Source of the DNA: Victivallis lenta
GTDB lineage: Bacteria; Verrucomicrobiota; Lentisphaeria; Victivallales; Victivallaceae
Length of the DNA: 64,000 nt
Reading direction: 5' to 3'
Assembly (NCBI RefSeq): GCF_009695545.1
Contig: NZ_VUNS01000002.1
Span: 186,001-250,000, forward strand
The position numbers were made by a program, and so were the translations under genes. Under the pieces are notes generated by a model that did no database searches, was not told the origin of the DNA, and saw only the letters and a list, made by a program, of their open reading frames with translations. Positions 31,871 through 42,233 of this stretch are shown in pieces (positions within the stretch are counted from its first letter, which is position 1; each line of letters opens with the position of its first letter).

Positions 31871-34330
31871 ATGAAATGCTCTCTTGCTTCCATACTCACC
31901 GCCGGAATATTTGCCGTAACGGGAGCTGCCGCGACCGGCGGCGACGCCGCCGGCGTCATCGTCGCCCGGGGGACGACCGGCATCTTCTTCGAAAGCGAAT
32001 CGCCGGAATTCACGCTCCGTCCCGGCTCCGAACGACCGGTTTCCTACACGGTTCGCGACCGGCATGGCCGCATCCTCGCGGAGGGCGAATGGCCCGAAAA
32101 CGGCGAAGGGACACTCACACTCCCGAAACTTGAACGCGGCATTTACACGATTACGCTGAAAAGCGGGGGAAACGCCTGCTCCGGAGCCGGAACCTTCGGT
32201 GTGGTCGCCGACGTTCCGGAACGGCCGGAAAATCCCGATATGTACTTTGCGCTGGACACCGCGCAAAGCTGGTGTGCGGTCGGTTCGAAACGCAACATCC
32301 GCTTCCCCGGCAACGGCTTCGAAACCGTAACCGAAGCCGCGCACCGTTCCGGTCTCGCATGGGTCCGGGACCGCATGAGCTGGTCGGACATCGAGAACGA
32401 ACCCGGGGCGTTCCGGCTCTGCCAGTACATTCCGAACGGCTGGCTGCTCGGCAGACGCGGCATCAGAGTGTCGAATACCTATCACGACGCTCCGAAATTC
32501 ACGAAGAAACACAGCAAAGACCTGCCAGACGACCTCTTCGCGACCTACCGTTTCGCCAGGAACGTGGCCTCGAAAGCGAAAGGCTGTACCGAAGCATGGG
32601 AGTTCTGGAACGAAGAAGACGCCGGTTTCACTGTCGAGGGCGCGTGGGATTACGCCGCGAACCTGAAGGCGGCAAGCCTCGGCTACTGGGCGGGAAATCC
32701 GAACGCCGTGATCCTGAACGGCGCGTTCTGCGTCTATCCTCTGCGCGACTACACGGATGCGGTGTTCAACAATGATGCGGCAGAGTACATCTCCGCCTTC
32801 AACTTCCACACCTATAAGCCGATCCGGGAATATCCGGAGGTCATCTCCGGACTGCGGAAATTCCTCGCCGGGCACGGGGTCCCGGAGCTGCCGATCTGGC
32901 TCACCGAACACGGCACGCAAGCCCCCGGACCGGCTTCGACGAAAAGCTATTACCCCGGACTGAAAAGTTACTCGCCGGAACAGGAGATGACCGTTGCGGA
33001 ATTCATCCCGAAAGCGCAGATCACGATGCAGAGCCTCGGCGTCGCACGCGATTTTTTCTTCATCCTCTCTCCTTATAACGAGGGCGTGAAGGATTGGGGC
33101 CTGCTGCGCAAGGATTACACCGCCCGTCCCGGCTATTTTGCGTTTGCCGCGATGGTGAAGGAGCTCGGCAATGCAAAGCTTCTCGGAAAACTCGATACGC
33201 CGAAGGGAATCCGCGCATTTCTCTACGAACAGCCGGACGGCACGCAGACCGTCGCATTCTGGAGCGAATCCGACCTCGATCTCGAAACCAATGAAAAAAT
33301 TCAGGTCGGTTCAAAGGAACTGCACAAACGCACGTTCACGATCGCGGCGAAGGAGGGCGCCTTTACAGTCCGGGATCTCTTCGGAACGCCGTCGCAAGCT
33401 GCGGCCTCCGGGGGGAGGCTGACTCTCACCTCGACCCGTTACCCGGCTTACGTCGGAGGACTCGCCGGCCTCGTTCCATCGCATCCGTCCCCGGCACCCG
33501 GAAGATACGCGATGAAGCCGACGAAAAACGACCGCACGGTCATCCTGCGCGCCGATCTTTCGGAAGATTTCATTCTCGGCAGCGGGCGCAGCAGCGTCGA
33601 CCTGCCGGGAAAGTCAGGCAGGCTCACGCTTCAGGCGTACAACTTCTCCGACACGCCGAAGAGCGGAACCATCACCGTTGCGGGAGGCCATGCCGAGGGC
33701 CTTCCGGAAAGCATCACGATTCCGGCAATGGGAAAAGTCGAGCTGCCGCTGCTCTTCACACCGCACATTCCGGAAAAGGAGTTTCACGGCAGAATGGAAT
33801 TTTCCGGAACATTCAACGGAAAGCCGGTCAGCCGCCTCCATATCCCGGTATTCCTGTTCGGGAAAAGCGTCGCATCGGGAAAAACAATGACGCTCGAAGC
33901 AATCAGCGACCCGAAACGGTGGCGGAACAACTCCTCCGGAAACATGACGGCGGCCTATGATGAAAAGGAAGGGGCAATTCGCTTCGATGTGGAATTCCCG
34001 CAGCACGGCGACCGCTGGATCTATCCGGAATTCATCCTGAAGCCGCGCGAGTCGTTCCGGCGGGCACGCGGAGTCGCGTTCGAAATCAAAACCGTGCCGT
34101 CAATGCCGAAAGAGGCGGTCTTCATGGCGGTCATGGGGCGCGAAAAAGAACACGGACGCGCCGTATTCATCCGCTTCCCGATGCCGTCGGCGGAGTGGGA
34201 GGAACGGATCATCAGCTTCGACGAATTCGTCCCGAATCCGGAGAACATCGAAATGATCCGCCTCGGAGTCAACCCGAAATCAGACCGCCAGAGCTACTGG
34301 GTCCGCAACCTGAGGGTTTTCTACAGATAG
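31871..34330 (+). CDS. Secreted clan GH-A glycoside hydrolase (GH39-like) with C-terminal beta-sandwich domains (module A)
   Basis: An 819-residue exported enzyme with signal peptide MKCSLASILTAGIFAVTGAAA. After a beta-rich N-terminal domain the TIM-barrel carries WVRDRMSWSDIENEPG, then the acid/base Glu in AWEFWNEEDAG (about residue 247) and the probable nucleophile Glu in WLTEHGTQ (about 346), typical of clan GH-A retaining enzymes such as GH39 or GH5. The C-terminal third (about 550-819) is a beta-sandwich that may bind carbohydrate (GDRWIYPEFILKPRESFRRA). It should cleave a polysaccharide or oligosaccharide outside the cytoplasm. Family and substrate need a profile search; GH39 is only my best guess. 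Confidence 0.82.
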   Translation: MKCSLASILTAGIFAVTGAAATGGDAAGVIVARGTTGIFFESESPEFTLRPGSERPVSYTVRDRHGRILAEGEWPENGEGTLTLPKLERGIYTITLKSGGNACSGAGTFGVVADVPERPENPDMYFALDTAQSWCAVGSKRNIRFPGNGFETVTEAAHRSGLAWVRDRMSWSDIENEPGAFRLCQYIPNGWLLGRRGIRVSNTYHDAPKFTKKHSKDLPDDLFATYRFARNVASKAKGCTEAWEFWNEEDAGFTVEGAWDYAANLKAASLGYWAGNPNAVILNGAFCVYPLRDYTDAVFNNDAAEYISAFNFHTYKPIREYPEVISGLRKFLAGHGVPELPIWLTEHGTQAPGPASTKSYYPGLKSYSPEQEMTVAEFIPKAQITMQSLGVARDFFFILSPYNEGVKDWGLLRKDYTARPGYFAFAAMVKELGNAKLLGKLDTPKGIRAFLYEQPDGTQTVAFWSESDLDLETNEKIQVGSKELHKRTFTIAAKEGAFTVRDLFGTPSQAAASGGRLTLTSTRYPAYVGGLAGLVPSHPSPAPGRYAMKPTKNDRTVILRADLSEDFILGSGRSSVDLPGKSGRLTLQAYNFSDTPKSGTITVAGGHAEGLPESITIPAMGKVELPLLFTPHIPEKEFHGRMEFSGTFNGKPVSRLHIPVFLFGKSVASGKTMTLEAISDPKRWRNNSSGNMTAAYDEKEGAIRFDVEFPQHGDRWIYPEFILKPRESFRRARGVAFEIKTVPSMPKEAVFMAVMGREKEHGRAVFIRFPMPSAEWEERIISFDEFVPNPENIEMIRLGVNPKSDRQSYWVRNLRVFYR

Positions 34331-34332
34331 CT

Positions 34333-35961
34333 TCACGGACGCGCCGGCTCCGCACCGGCGCCCGCCTGCGGCGGGATGAAGCAGTAGACGTAGCTGTCCG
34401 ACTTCGGGGCGCCGGCGAGCGCGCGGAACCAGCCGGGGACCGCCCGCTCTTCCTCGATCCGGATCTCGGGCGTCATCGCAAAGCCCGCCGCCGCGAGCCG
34501 CCCGAGCCATTTCGGGCGGCGCTTTTTGCGTCCGTCGAACAGAATCAGCGCCCCTTTTTCGCGGATTTCGTTTTCATCGATCCACTGGCTGAAATTCGGA
34601 TTCGCCGAGAAATACGCCTCCGGCCGGTCGGTTGAATAGACCGCGATGTTGCACGATTCGCGCCGGTCGCCGATCACGAACGGCAGCGGTACGGCGTACT
34701 GCCTGCGCCACTCGGCGGTCAGCCGCGCCGCCAGCGCCTTCCCCGGAAAATTCTCATAGTCGCAGCCGCGCTTCAGATACGGCTGCTGCCAGAGGCTCCG
34801 GACCACGAAAATCGTCACGAATACGACGCCGAGCAGCAGGATGAACCCCGTGAACGCCCGCAGACTGAAAGCGTTGATATACGGCTTGAACCAGAGCACG
34901 AAAAAAAGCCCGAGCAGCGGGAAGCACGGCACGACCCATGAATAGTTGATCGAACCGCCCGAAACGACCGAGAACAGCAGCGTCAGAATGAACGGCCCCC
35001 AGGCCAGGATCGCGACGAACCGCCGGTCGAACCGCCCGGACGGCATCGCTTCGTCGCGCCGGAAGAAGAGCAGGAAGAACGGAATGAGCGGCACGATCAG
35101 CACCGACAGCGTCCGGGTAAAGCTCCGCAGCGGATATTTCAGCAGCCGCTCGTAGGTGAATGCGAAGGCCGGAGCCCCGTCGTCGAGCGCCGCCCGGTCG
35201 AAGGCGTAGCGGAAGGCAACCATGTCGTTGCCGCCGAGCCAGATCAGGTTCGGCAGGCACATGACCGCGAACAGCACCGCTCCGAGGTACGGACCCGGCC
35301 GGCGGAACGCCCGCCTCCCCTCCGGCGTCGCCAGCATGACGGCGAACATCGAGACGAACAGCACCGCTCCGTAATATTTGATCATGAAGCAGCAGCCGGC
35401 CAGAAACCCGGTCAGGAGCCAGCTGCCGATCCGGTTGCCGTCCTTCAGCGAACAGTAGAACGACCAGATCAGCAACGGCCAGAAGCCGAGCTCCATCACA
35501 TCGTCGCAGAGCTCAACCGACTTGATGCCGTAAAAGTTCACCCCGAGCAGAAAGATCACCGCCAGAAACGCCCCGGCCGGCGAAGTCATGCGCAGCGAAA
35601 GCCGCCATACCGCCCAGAGCCCCGTGATAACGAACACCTGGCTCAGCAGGTAGCTGTTCCACAAGCTGTTCCCGGTCAGCAAACTGCCGAGGTAGCCGAT
35701 CCATGCGCCCAGATACGGGTTCTTATCGTAGCCGAACTGGAAATAACTGCCCCAGATGATATTCTCGGGAACGTCGATAAACACGTTGTCGAGCGCCAGC
35801 AGCGGAGCGACGAACCAGACCGCGCCCCAGGCGCAGAGCAGAACCGTCAGGAACCGGCGGAGCTTTTCCGGTTCCGCAGCCGGAAGAAATGCGGAAGGCG
35901 GCAGGAACGATTCGATCCGGGCGCGCAGGCGGCCGGCGGCGGCGGAAAGTGTCTCTCTCAT
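34333..35961 (-). CDS. Membrane glycosyltransferase of the GT39/ArnT-like (PMT) type
   Basis: A 542-residue protein with about ten to eleven membrane helices and a C-terminal soluble part. The first extracellular loop carries the acidic motif expected for this family (NVFIDVPENIIWGSYFQFG), and the second loop FYGIKSVELCDDVMELGFWP is also typical. Such enzymes use polyprenyl-phosphate sugars as donors to modify lipid or protein acceptors on the outer face of the inner membrane. It is convergent with the module A glycosidase gene, 2 bp between the stop codons, and there is no partner glycosyltransferase nearby. Acceptor unknown. Confidence 0.82.
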   Translation of the reverse strand: MRETLSAAAGRLRARIESFLPPSAFLPAAEPEKLRRFLTVLLCAWGAVWFVAPLLALDNVFIDVPENIIWGSYFQFGYDKNPYLGAWIGYLGSLLTGNSLWNSYLLSQVFVITGLWAVWRLSLRMTSPAGAFLAVIFLLGVNFYGIKSVELCDDVMELGFWPLLIWSFYCSLKDGNRIGSWLLTGFLAGCCFMIKYYGAVLFVSMFAVMLATPEGRRAFRRPGPYLGAVLFAVMCLPNLIWLGGNDMVAFRYAFDRAALDDGAPAFAFTYERLLKYPLRSFTRTLSVLIVPLIPFFLLFFRRDEAMPSGRFDRRFVAILAWGPFILTLLFSVVSGGSINYSWVVPCFPLLGLFFVLWFKPYINAFSLRAFTGFILLLGVVFVTIFVVRSLWQQPYLKRGCDYENFPGKALAARLTAEWRRQYAVPLPFVIGDRRESCNIAVYSTDRPEAYFSANPNFSQWIDENEIREKGALILFDGRKKRRPKWLGRLAAAGFAMTPEIRIEEERAVPGWFRALAGAPKSDSYVYCFIPPQAGAGAEPARP

Positions 35962-36066
35962 AAAGCAATCCTCAATTCGTATTCAAGCATTTGCGGAATA
36001 TAACGCGAATCCGTCAAAAAGCAAATGATTCCGGCAAAATTAACCGGTTTCCGGCAATCGGCGCGG

Positions 36067-36095
36067 TTGACGCGGGGCATACGGAAGGTTATATT
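36067..36095 (+). promoter_or_regulatory. Promoter of the MFS-YmdB-ribBA-gltS run
   Basis: TTGACG (36067-36072), a 17-nt spacer and TATATT (36090-36095), 46 bp before the MFS gene ATG. Confidence 0.7.
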
Positions 36096-36141
36096 ATAAA
36101 GATATGTTTATAAATCCGTCTTACATCAGAACAGGGAGACC

Positions 36142-37356
36142 ATGACTCGTCACACGCTCGCGCTCTGGCGGCTGTCGCTGCTCACCGCGATCCACTTCAC
36201 GGTCGATATGCTGTCGGGAACGCTGCCGGGCTTCCTGCCTGCGCTGCGTCAGGAGTATGCGCTCTCCCTCGTCGCCGGAACGGTGCTCCTGACGCTCTGC
36301 AGCTTCAGCTCGAACGGCATCCAGCTCTGGGCCGGAACGCTGCGCAAAGCCGCGAAGCGGCCGAAGCTGGTCCAGCTCGGGCTTCTCCTCTCCTGCGCGA
36401 TCTGCTTCGCCGGACTCGCGCCGCAGACGGGAGCGTTCGCATTCCTGGTCGTGCTGGTCCTCGTGCTCGGCACCGGAGTCGCGTTCGCCCATCCGGAGGG
36501 GCTGCGCGGCATCTGCGCCATTCCGGAGGGGTCGGTCACTCCGGCGGTGGCGACCTCGCTTTTCATGCTCGCCGGTTTCACCGGATATGCCACGGGGCCG
36601 CTGATCGGCGGAGTGCTGGTCGAAAAGTTCGGCTTTGCCGGGCTCTATTTCCTGCTGATCCCGGTCGGCCTGCTGCTCTGGCTCTTCCACCGGGCGCGGG
36701 TCCGGCTCGCACTCGACAATGCGCCGGAGCCGCACGCCGCACCTGCACACCGTGCGTCGAAGCCCGTCTCGGCCGTGCCGGTCTCCCCGCTGACCTTCCG
36801 CGAACTCTTTCTTCTCGCGGTGCTCATCAATGCCGGGTGCGGAATCATGCAGGGGCTGCTGCCGAGTTACATGGAAGAACTCGGCTTCACGCTCAGCTTC
36901 GGCGGATTTTCCGGCACGCTTTTCGGCCTCGGAGCCGGACTCGGCGCGTTCGGCACGAGCTTCCTCATCAAGCGCTACCGGGTGCTTTCCTGCCTGAAAC
37001 TTGAGATCGCCGCCGGCATTCCGCTGCTCGTGCTCTATCTCGCGCTGGCCGGCAGCCGCTGGGCCGCCTGCCTCGCGCCGCTCGCCGGAATGCTGGTCGG
37101 CGCCGGATTCCCGCAGCTCGTCGTGCTGGCCCGCACGGCGCAGGGATCGCTCGCACTCGGCGCACGGATGGGCATGATCGTCGGCGGCAGCTGGGGCATC
37201 GCCGGAATCATGCTGCTGCTGGCGGGCGTGGCCGGCAAATATTTCATGCTCAAAACGGCAATGTACCTTGCGCCGGCCTGTTTCGCGGCCGCGCTGGCCA
37301 TGCTGTTCATTCTCGGGAAGCGGGGCGGCAGCCGCGCCGTGCCCGTTCAACGGTAA
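36142..37356 (+). CDS. MFS transporter
   Basis: A 404-residue major facilitator with twelve predicted helices in two halves joined by a cytoplasmic loop (LDNAPEPHAAPAHRASKP). The first helices (LSLLTAIHFTVDMLSGTLPG) resemble the fosmidomycin-resistance-like branch of the family. The ATG at 36142 has CAGGGAGA upstream. It leads four closely spaced plus-strand genes (gaps of 15, 14 and 24 bp). Substrate unknown; a drug or small-metabolite exporter is more likely than a sugar importer. Confidence 0.85.
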   Translation: MTRHTLALWRLSLLTAIHFTVDMLSGTLPGFLPALRQEYALSLVAGTVLLTLCSFSSNGIQLWAGTLRKAAKRPKLVQLGLLLSCAICFAGLAPQTGAFAFLVVLVLVLGTGVAFAHPEGLRGICAIPEGSVTPAVATSLFMLAGFTGYATGPLIGGVLVEKFGFAGLYFLLIPVGLLLWLFHRARVRLALDNAPEPHAAPAHRASKPVSAVPVSPLTFRELFLLAVLINAGCGIMQGLLPSYMEELGFTLSFGGFSGTLFGLGAGLGAFGTSFLIKRYRVLSCLKLEIAAGIPLLVLYLALAGSRWAACLAPLAGMLVGAGFPQLVVLARTAQGSLALGARMGMIVGGSWGIAGIMLLLAGVAGKYFMLKTAMYLAPACFAAALAMLFILGKRGGSRAVPVQR

Positions 37357-37371
37357 GGAGGAGAAAACGTC

Positions 37372-38163
37372 ATGAATCTGCTGTTCATCGGCGACGTCGT
37401 CGGCAAGGGAGGACGCGAAGCCGTCCGGCTCCTGGTCCCCGAACTGCGCCGGGAATTCAACTGTCAGTTCGTCATCGTGAATGCCGAAAATTCGGCGGCG
37501 GGCTCCGGCCTGACCTCGGGGTGCGCCCGGGAACTGCTCGAGAGCGCCGATGTGCTGACCAGCGGCGACCACGTCTGGGACCAGCGCGGCTTCGATGCCG
37601 AAATCGACCGGTTCGACCGCGTCCTGCGCCCGGCCAACCTGCAGAAGGGACAGCCCGGCCGCGGCTGGGGCGTCTACCGGAATCCGGCCGGCGGCGAAAT
37701 CGCTGTCATCAACCTGCAGGGCAAGGTGTTCATGCGCGAATCGGCCTACAACCCGTTCGAAACGGTTGAGCGGATTCTCGCCGAAGAGCTGCCGAAATCG
37801 GTGAAAAGCATCTTTGTCGACTTCCATGCCGAGGCGACAAGCGAAAAGCTCGCGATGGGGTATCTGCTCGACGGGCGGGTCACCGCCGTTCTCGGCACCC
37901 ATACGCACGTGCCGACCGCTGACGCCCTCGTGCTGCCCGGCGGAACCGCGCGCCAGACCGACGTCGGCATGACCGGCGCGGCAACGAGCGTGCTCGGACG
38001 CGATGTGAAGGACGTTCTCTACAAATTCACGACCGGCATGCCGAACCGGCTCGCCGTCGTCGAAAAGGGGCCGATCCGGCTGGACGGAACGGTCGTAAGC
38101 TATGACTATCTGACCGGGCGCGCAACCGATATCCGCCCGGTTTCCCGCGAAATAACGATTTAA
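37372..38163 (+). CDS. YmdB-like metallophosphoesterase (cyclic-nucleotide phosphodiesterase family)
   Basis: A 263-residue calcineurin-like enzyme of the YmdB type, which in Bacillus hydrolyses 2',3'-cyclic nucleotides and affects biofilm formation and motility choice. Metal-ligand motifs: GDVVGKGGR at the N-terminus, [34 protein letters not shown] and [10 protein letters not shown], all in family order. Length matches. The RBS (AAGGAGGAG) is strong. It sits between an MFS gene and ribBA. Confidence 0.9.
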   Translation: MNLLFIGDVVGKGGREAVRLLVPELRREFNCQFVIVNAENSAAGSGLTSGCARELLESADVLTSGDHVWDQRGFDAEIDRFDRVLRPANLQKGQPGRGWGVYRNPAGGEIAVINLQGKVFMRESAYNPFETVERILAEELPKSVKSIFVDFHAEATSEKLAMGYLLDGRVTAVLGTHTHVPTADALVLPGGTARQTDVGMTGAATSVLGRDVKDVLYKFTTGMPNRLAVVEKGPIRLDGTVVSYDYLTGRATDIRPVSREITI

Positions 38164-38177
38164 CGGAGCTTCGGAAT

Positions 38178-39377
38178 ATGAGCGAAATTGCATTCGATCC
38201 GATCGAGGACCTCGTCGCCGACATCAAGGCCGGCAGGATGGTCATCATCACCGACGACGAAAACCGCGAAAACGAGGGGGACCTCGTGCTCGCCGCCGCC
38301 AATGTCACGCCGGAGGCGATCACCTTCATGGCGACCCATGCGCGCGGGCTCATCTGTGCGCCGCTGACGGCGGAACGCGCGGCGGAGATCAATCTTTCGA
38401 CCCCGGCGTCGCTCTCCGACCCGTTCGGGACGGCCTTTACGCAGAGCGTCGACGCCCGCAAGGGAACCACGACCGGAATTTCGGCCTTCGACCGGGCCCG
38501 GACGGTCCGGACCCTGATCGACCCGGCGGCATCGGCGGCGGACTTCGTCTCGCCGGGCCACCTGTTCCCGCTCATCGCCCGGCCGGGCGGCGTGCTGCGC
38601 CGTGCCGGACACACCGAGGCGGCGGTCGATCTCGCCCGCCTCGCCGGGCTGACCCCGGCCGGCGTCATCTGCGAAATCATGAACGACGACGGCACGATGG
38701 CGCGGATTCCGCAGCTCGACGAGTTCCGCAAAAAGCACAACCTGAAGTGGGGGACGGTCGCCGAGCTCATCGCCTACCGCCGCCGCCACGAGCACCTGAT
38801 CATCCGCGGCGAAAGCGCGCGGCTGCCGACCGTGTTCGGCGAGTTCCGCGTGACGCCGTACCGCACGAAGGTCGATTCGTTCGAGCATCTCGCGCTCGTC
38901 TACGGCGACGTGAAGGACAAGGAGAAGGTGCTGGTCCGGGTTCACAGCGAATGCCTGACCGGCGACGTCTTCGGCTCGGCCCGCTGCGACTGCGGCGAGC
39001 AGCTTCACGCCGCGATGCGCCAGATCGTCGAAAACGGTTCCGGCGTCATCGTCTACCTGCGGCAGGAGGGGCGCGGCATCGGCATCTTCAACAAGATCCA
39101 CGCCTACAAGCTCCAGGACGAAGGGTGCGACACGGTCGAGGCGAACGAACAGCTCGGCTTCCCGGCCGACCTGCGCGAGTACGGCATCGGCGTGCAGATC
39201 CTGCTCGACCTCGGCGTGAAGTCCGTGCGGCTGCTGACCAACAACCCGAAGAAGCTGGTCGGAATCTCCGGCTACGGGCTCGAAATCGCCGAGCGCGTGC
39301 CGATCGTGATCAAGCCGTGCGAAGAGAACGAGTTCTATCTCAGGACCAAGAAAGAGCGCATGGGTCACCTGATCTGA
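38178..39377 (+). CDS. ribBA: Bifunctional DHBP synthase/GTP cyclohydrolase II
   Basis: A 399-residue riboflavin enzyme. The N-terminal RibB half makes 3,4-dihydroxy-2-butanone 4-phosphate from ribulose-5-phosphate ([16 protein letters not shown], the acidic metal site; later [14 protein letters not shown]). The C-terminal RibA half opens GTP ([20 protein letters not shown] with the three Zn-binding Cys, then RQEGRGIG and LLTNNPKKL). Both active sites look intact. ribBA feeds FMN and FAD synthesis, which suits a genome with several flavoproteins, but ribD, ribE and ribH are not in the window. Confidence 0.97.
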   Translation: MSEIAFDPIEDLVADIKAGRMVIITDDENRENEGDLVLAAANVTPEAITFMATHARGLICAPLTAERAAEINLSTPASLSDPFGTAFTQSVDARKGTTTGISAFDRARTVRTLIDPAASAADFVSPGHLFPLIARPGGVLRRAGHTEAAVDLARLAGLTPAGVICEIMNDDGTMARIPQLDEFRKKHNLKWGTVAELIAYRRRHEHLIIRGESARLPTVFGEFRVTPYRTKVDSFEHLALVYGDVKDKEKVLVRVHSECLTGDVFGSARCDCGEQLHAAMRQIVENGSGVIVYLRQEGRGIGIFNKIHAYKLQDEGCDTVEANEQLGFPADLREYGIGVQILLDLGVKSVRLLTNNPKKLVGISGYGLEIAERVPIVIKPCEENEFYLRTKKERMGHLI

Positions 39378-39401
39378 CGAAGCGGCGGAGGAAAAAGATC
39401 G

Positions 39402-40781
39402 ATGGAAACGGTGGTCATGTCTTTCTGCGGGCTCTGCCTGCTGCTGATTCTCGGCAAGCTCGTCCGCACGGCGGTTCCGCTCTTTCAGCGGCTCTACCTG
39501 CCCGCGTCGGTGATCGGCGGGCTGATCGGGCTGCTCTGGATCAATACGCTCGGGAAGGATGCGCCGCCGGAGTGGCATGCCAGCTGGAACGCGCTGCCCG
39601 GCTTTCTCATCAATATCGTCTTCGCCGCGCTCTTCATCGGAGCGAAGATTCCGAAACTGCGTACGATCTGGCACGAAGCCGCCCCGCAGCTCTGCATGGG
39701 GCAGCTCATCGCCTGGGGGCAGTATGTGATCGGGCTCGGACTGGCCTTCGCCGTCCTCGTGCCGCTGTTCGGCGTCAACGCCGCCTTCGGCAACCTGCTC
39801 GAAATCGGCTTCGAGGGCGGGCACGGGACAGTCGCCGGGCTGACCAAAACCTTTACGGATTTCAACTGGGAGGCCGGCATCGCCCTCGGCTACACGATGG
39901 CGACCGTCGGCATGGTGCTCGGCATCACGCTCGGCATGGCGCTGATCAACCTTGCGGTCCGGCGGGGCTGGGTCAGAAATATCCGGACCTTCAGCGAGCA
40001 GACGCCGCATGAGCGGATCGGCGTCTACCCGAAACACGCGCAGCCGCCGGCCGGACGCCAGACGGTCCAGAGCGATTCGGTCGACTCGCTCGCGCTGCAC
40101 GTCGCGGCGCTCGGACTGGCCGTGCTGATCGGCTACGGGCTCCAGAAGCTGCTGGCGGGCTGCAATCAGTTCATGCCGGAATCGATTCAGAACCTGAAAA
40201 TCCTGACCAGCTTCCCGCTCTTTCCGCTCTGCCTGATCGGCGGGCTGATCCTTCAGAAGCTCCTGCTGCTGATCCGGCTCGACTCGCTGGTCGACCAGGG
40301 GCAGATCCAGCGGCTCGGCGGAGCGTCGCTCGACTTTCTCGTCGTGGCGGCGGTCGCCTCGATCCGGCTGGACTTCGTGCTCAACTACTGGATGCCGCTG
40401 CTGCTGCTCGTGCTCGGCGGAACCGCATGGAGCGTATTCATGGTGCTCTACGCCGCGCCGCGGCTTTTCGAGGATGCGTGGTTCGAGCGGGCGATCGCGG
40501 AGTTCGGCCAGTCGCTCGGCGTCACCGCAACCGGCCTCCTGCTGCTCCGCACGGTCGACCCGGAGAACCGGACGCCGGCGGCGGCGAGCTTCGGCTACAA
40601 GCAGCTGCTGCACGAACCGATCATGGGCGGCGGCATCTGGACCTCGCTGGCACTGGTCCTCGTCTTTACGCGCGGCATCGGCGAGGTCTGGCTGATCTCG
40701 GCCGGAATGCTGGTGCTCTGGCTGCTCTTCTGGCGCTTCGCCCTGAAACGCGAGCCCGGAGCCCGCATAAAAAACAGCTGA
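39402..40781 (+). CDS. Sodium/glutamate symporter-like protein (GltS family)
   Basis: A 459-residue transporter with about ten helices. The family repeat with Gly-rich reentrant loops is visible in the first half (GFEGGHGTVAGL) and in a weaker form in the second (EPIMGGGIWTS), around a central cytoplasmic loop (RTFSEQTPHERIGVYPKHAQ). It should import glutamate or a related dicarboxylate with sodium. The start at 39402 has GGAGG upstream. Last of four plus-strand genes; convergent with the GH4 gene. Confidence 0.85.
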   Translation: METVVMSFCGLCLLLILGKLVRTAVPLFQRLYLPASVIGGLIGLLWINTLGKDAPPEWHASWNALPGFLINIVFAALFIGAKIPKLRTIWHEAAPQLCMGQLIAWGQYVIGLGLAFAVLVPLFGVNAAFGNLLEIGFEGGHGTVAGLTKTFTDFNWEAGIALGYTMATVGMVLGITLGMALINLAVRRGWVRNIRTFSEQTPHERIGVYPKHAQPPAGRQTVQSDSVDSLALHVAALGLAVLIGYGLQKLLAGCNQFMPESIQNLKILTSFPLFPLCLIGGLILQKLLLLIRLDSLVDQGQIQRLGGASLDFLVVAAVASIRLDFVLNYWMPLLLLVLGGTAWSVFMVLYAAPRLFEDAWFERAIAEFGQSLGVTATGLLLLRTVDPENRTPAAASFGYKQLLHEPIMGGGIWTSLALVLVFTRGIGEVWLISAGMLVLWLLFWRFALKREPGARIKNS

Positions 40782-40824
40782 CCGGATTTCATGCAGGCTC
40801 CGTTTCCCCCGCTCCCGCGGCGCG

Positions 40825-42204
40825 TCACCGGCTCCAGCCGGCGGGCAGATGGTCGCGTTCGGCTTCGAGAAGCTCGTTCATGATATTCCGGGCGTCGCCG
40901 AGGTTGTTCACGATCGGATCGGTCGCCAGCGCGCGCAGCAGAAGCTTCCGGTCGCAGCTGACGGCGGCCTCGACGGTCAGTTCATGCGTATCGAGCACCT
41001 GGTGCGTGAGCCCGAGGAGGCCGCGCGGCATTTCTCCCGCCGGCAGCGGCCGGGGCCCCTGCATGTCGAGCTCGCAGCGCAGTTCGAGAAACGCATCGTC
41101 CGGCAGATTCGCCACCGCCCCGCGGTTCGCGGAGTTGATGTAGAATTTCTTGCCGAGACCGCCCCACATCGATTCGATGATGTCGGTGGCGTGGTCGCCG
41201 CGCCCGGTTTCGAAAAGCCTGGAGATCGGCGTCTCGCCGGTTGCGAGTTTTTCGGTTTCGGCCCACGCTTCGGCCATCTCGTCGGCACGGTTGTAACCGT
41301 CGAAGCAGATGATCGGCTCCGGCGTGACCGGCGTGACGCCGTAGCCCTGGAAGAACGGAACGTACTCCTTCGTATGGCTCGCGGCGGTCGGGAATGCGCC
41401 GTAAAGCTCCATCAGCGCAAGCTCGTAATTCGCGTTCAGCCGCGGCTTCGCCTTCGGCGACGGGGCGCGGTCGTACTCATGCCGGGCGGCTTCGCGGGTC
41501 TTTTCGAGCAGAAGCGGCAGCAGGTCGCGGCCGTCGTAGCGGCATTCAAGAATCCAGGTGCAGTGGTTGACTCCGGCGATCCGCAGGTCGAATTTCGCGT
41601 CGACTTCGGGCGTGAATTCCGAGTCGTCCGCGATGATGCCGAGCTTGCGCAGGTACATCAGGCGGACGTACGGCTCATGGTTCCCGTCGCAGAGCGCGAA
41701 ACTTCTGACCGCGGGCGCGTGCCGCATCAGGCCGATGCCGAGCACCGAGGTCGGATTCACGAAGTTGATCAGCCACGCCGCCGGGGCGAGCTCGCGCACA
41801 TCCTGCGCAATGCGCAGGACCTCCGGCAGTTCGCGGAGCGCACGGAAGATTCCGCCCGGTCCGATCGTATCGCCCGAACACATCGTTACGCCGTATTTCC
41901 GCGAAATCCGCGTGTCGAGCTCCCGGTAGCAGGCGTTGCGGAACGAGAATGACAGGACGACGAAATCGGCTCCCTCCAGAACTTCGCGCCGGTCGGTGGA
42001 GCCGATGATCCGAAGCGGCACTCCGGCATGCGTTCCGGCGCGCTCCGCGATTTTCATCATGGTTTCGAGCACGGCCGGCTCCGTATCGACCAGCGCGAGC
42101 GTTCCCGAGTTCAGGATCGGGCTGTGAACCATGTTGTAGATGACCGGCTTGCCGAAAAAGTAGCTGCCGGCCCCGATGACGACGACCTTCGGGCCTTGTT
42201 TCAT
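40825..42204 (-). CDS. Family GH4 glycosidase (NAD- and metal-dependent)
   Basis: A 459-residue cytoplasmic glycosidase using the GH4 oxidation-elimination mechanism. NAD-binding motif at the N-terminus (VVVIGAGSYFFGKPVIYNM), the metal-ligand Cys in ALCDGNHEPY and the ligand His in IAGVNHCTWIL, typical of the alpha-galactosidase/alpha-galacturonidase (MelA, LplD) branch. The family requires Mn2+ and often Cys in reduced form. AGGGAGGA precedes the ATG. It is divergent from an AraC-type regulator that probably controls it. It would finish the breakdown of imported alpha-linked oligosaccharides, perhaps pectin-derived. Confidence 0.9.
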   Translation of the reverse strand: MKQGPKVVVIGAGSYFFGKPVIYNMVHSPILNSGTLALVDTEPAVLETMMKIAERAGTHAGVPLRIIGSTDRREVLEGADFVVLSFSFRNACYRELDTRISRKYGVTMCSGDTIGPGGIFRALRELPEVLRIAQDVRELAPAAWLINFVNPTSVLGIGLMRHAPAVRSFALCDGNHEPYVRLMYLRKLGIIADDSEFTPEVDAKFDLRIAGVNHCTWILECRYDGRDLLPLLLEKTREAARHEYDRAPSPKAKPRLNANYELALMELYGAFPTAASHTKEYVPFFQGYGVTPVTPEPIICFDGYNRADEMAEAWAETEKLATGETPISRLFETGRGDHATDIIESMWGGLGKKFYINSANRGAVANLPDDAFLELRCELDMQGPRPLPAGEMPRGLLGLTHQVLDTHELTVEAAVSCDRKLLLRALATDPIVNNLGDARNIMNELLEAERDHLPAGWSR

Positions 42205-42233
42205 ATGCGAATCCTCCCTGGTTTTCTTCCCAT

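Noticed and set aside
15403-34377. GC-rich hairpin CCCGCCTGCGGCGGG found at about 15403-15417 and again near 34362-34376 as a possible dispersed repeat
   Set aside because: One copy lies inside the coding end of the GT39-like gene and only two copies were seen. It may be chance in GC-rich DNA.
36121-40613. Two very long minus-strand open frames (690 and 817 codons) opposite the MFS, YmdB, ribBA and gltS genes
   Set aside because: Low-complexity Arg/Glu/His/Gln composition, no start signals, and four recognisable genes on the other strand.
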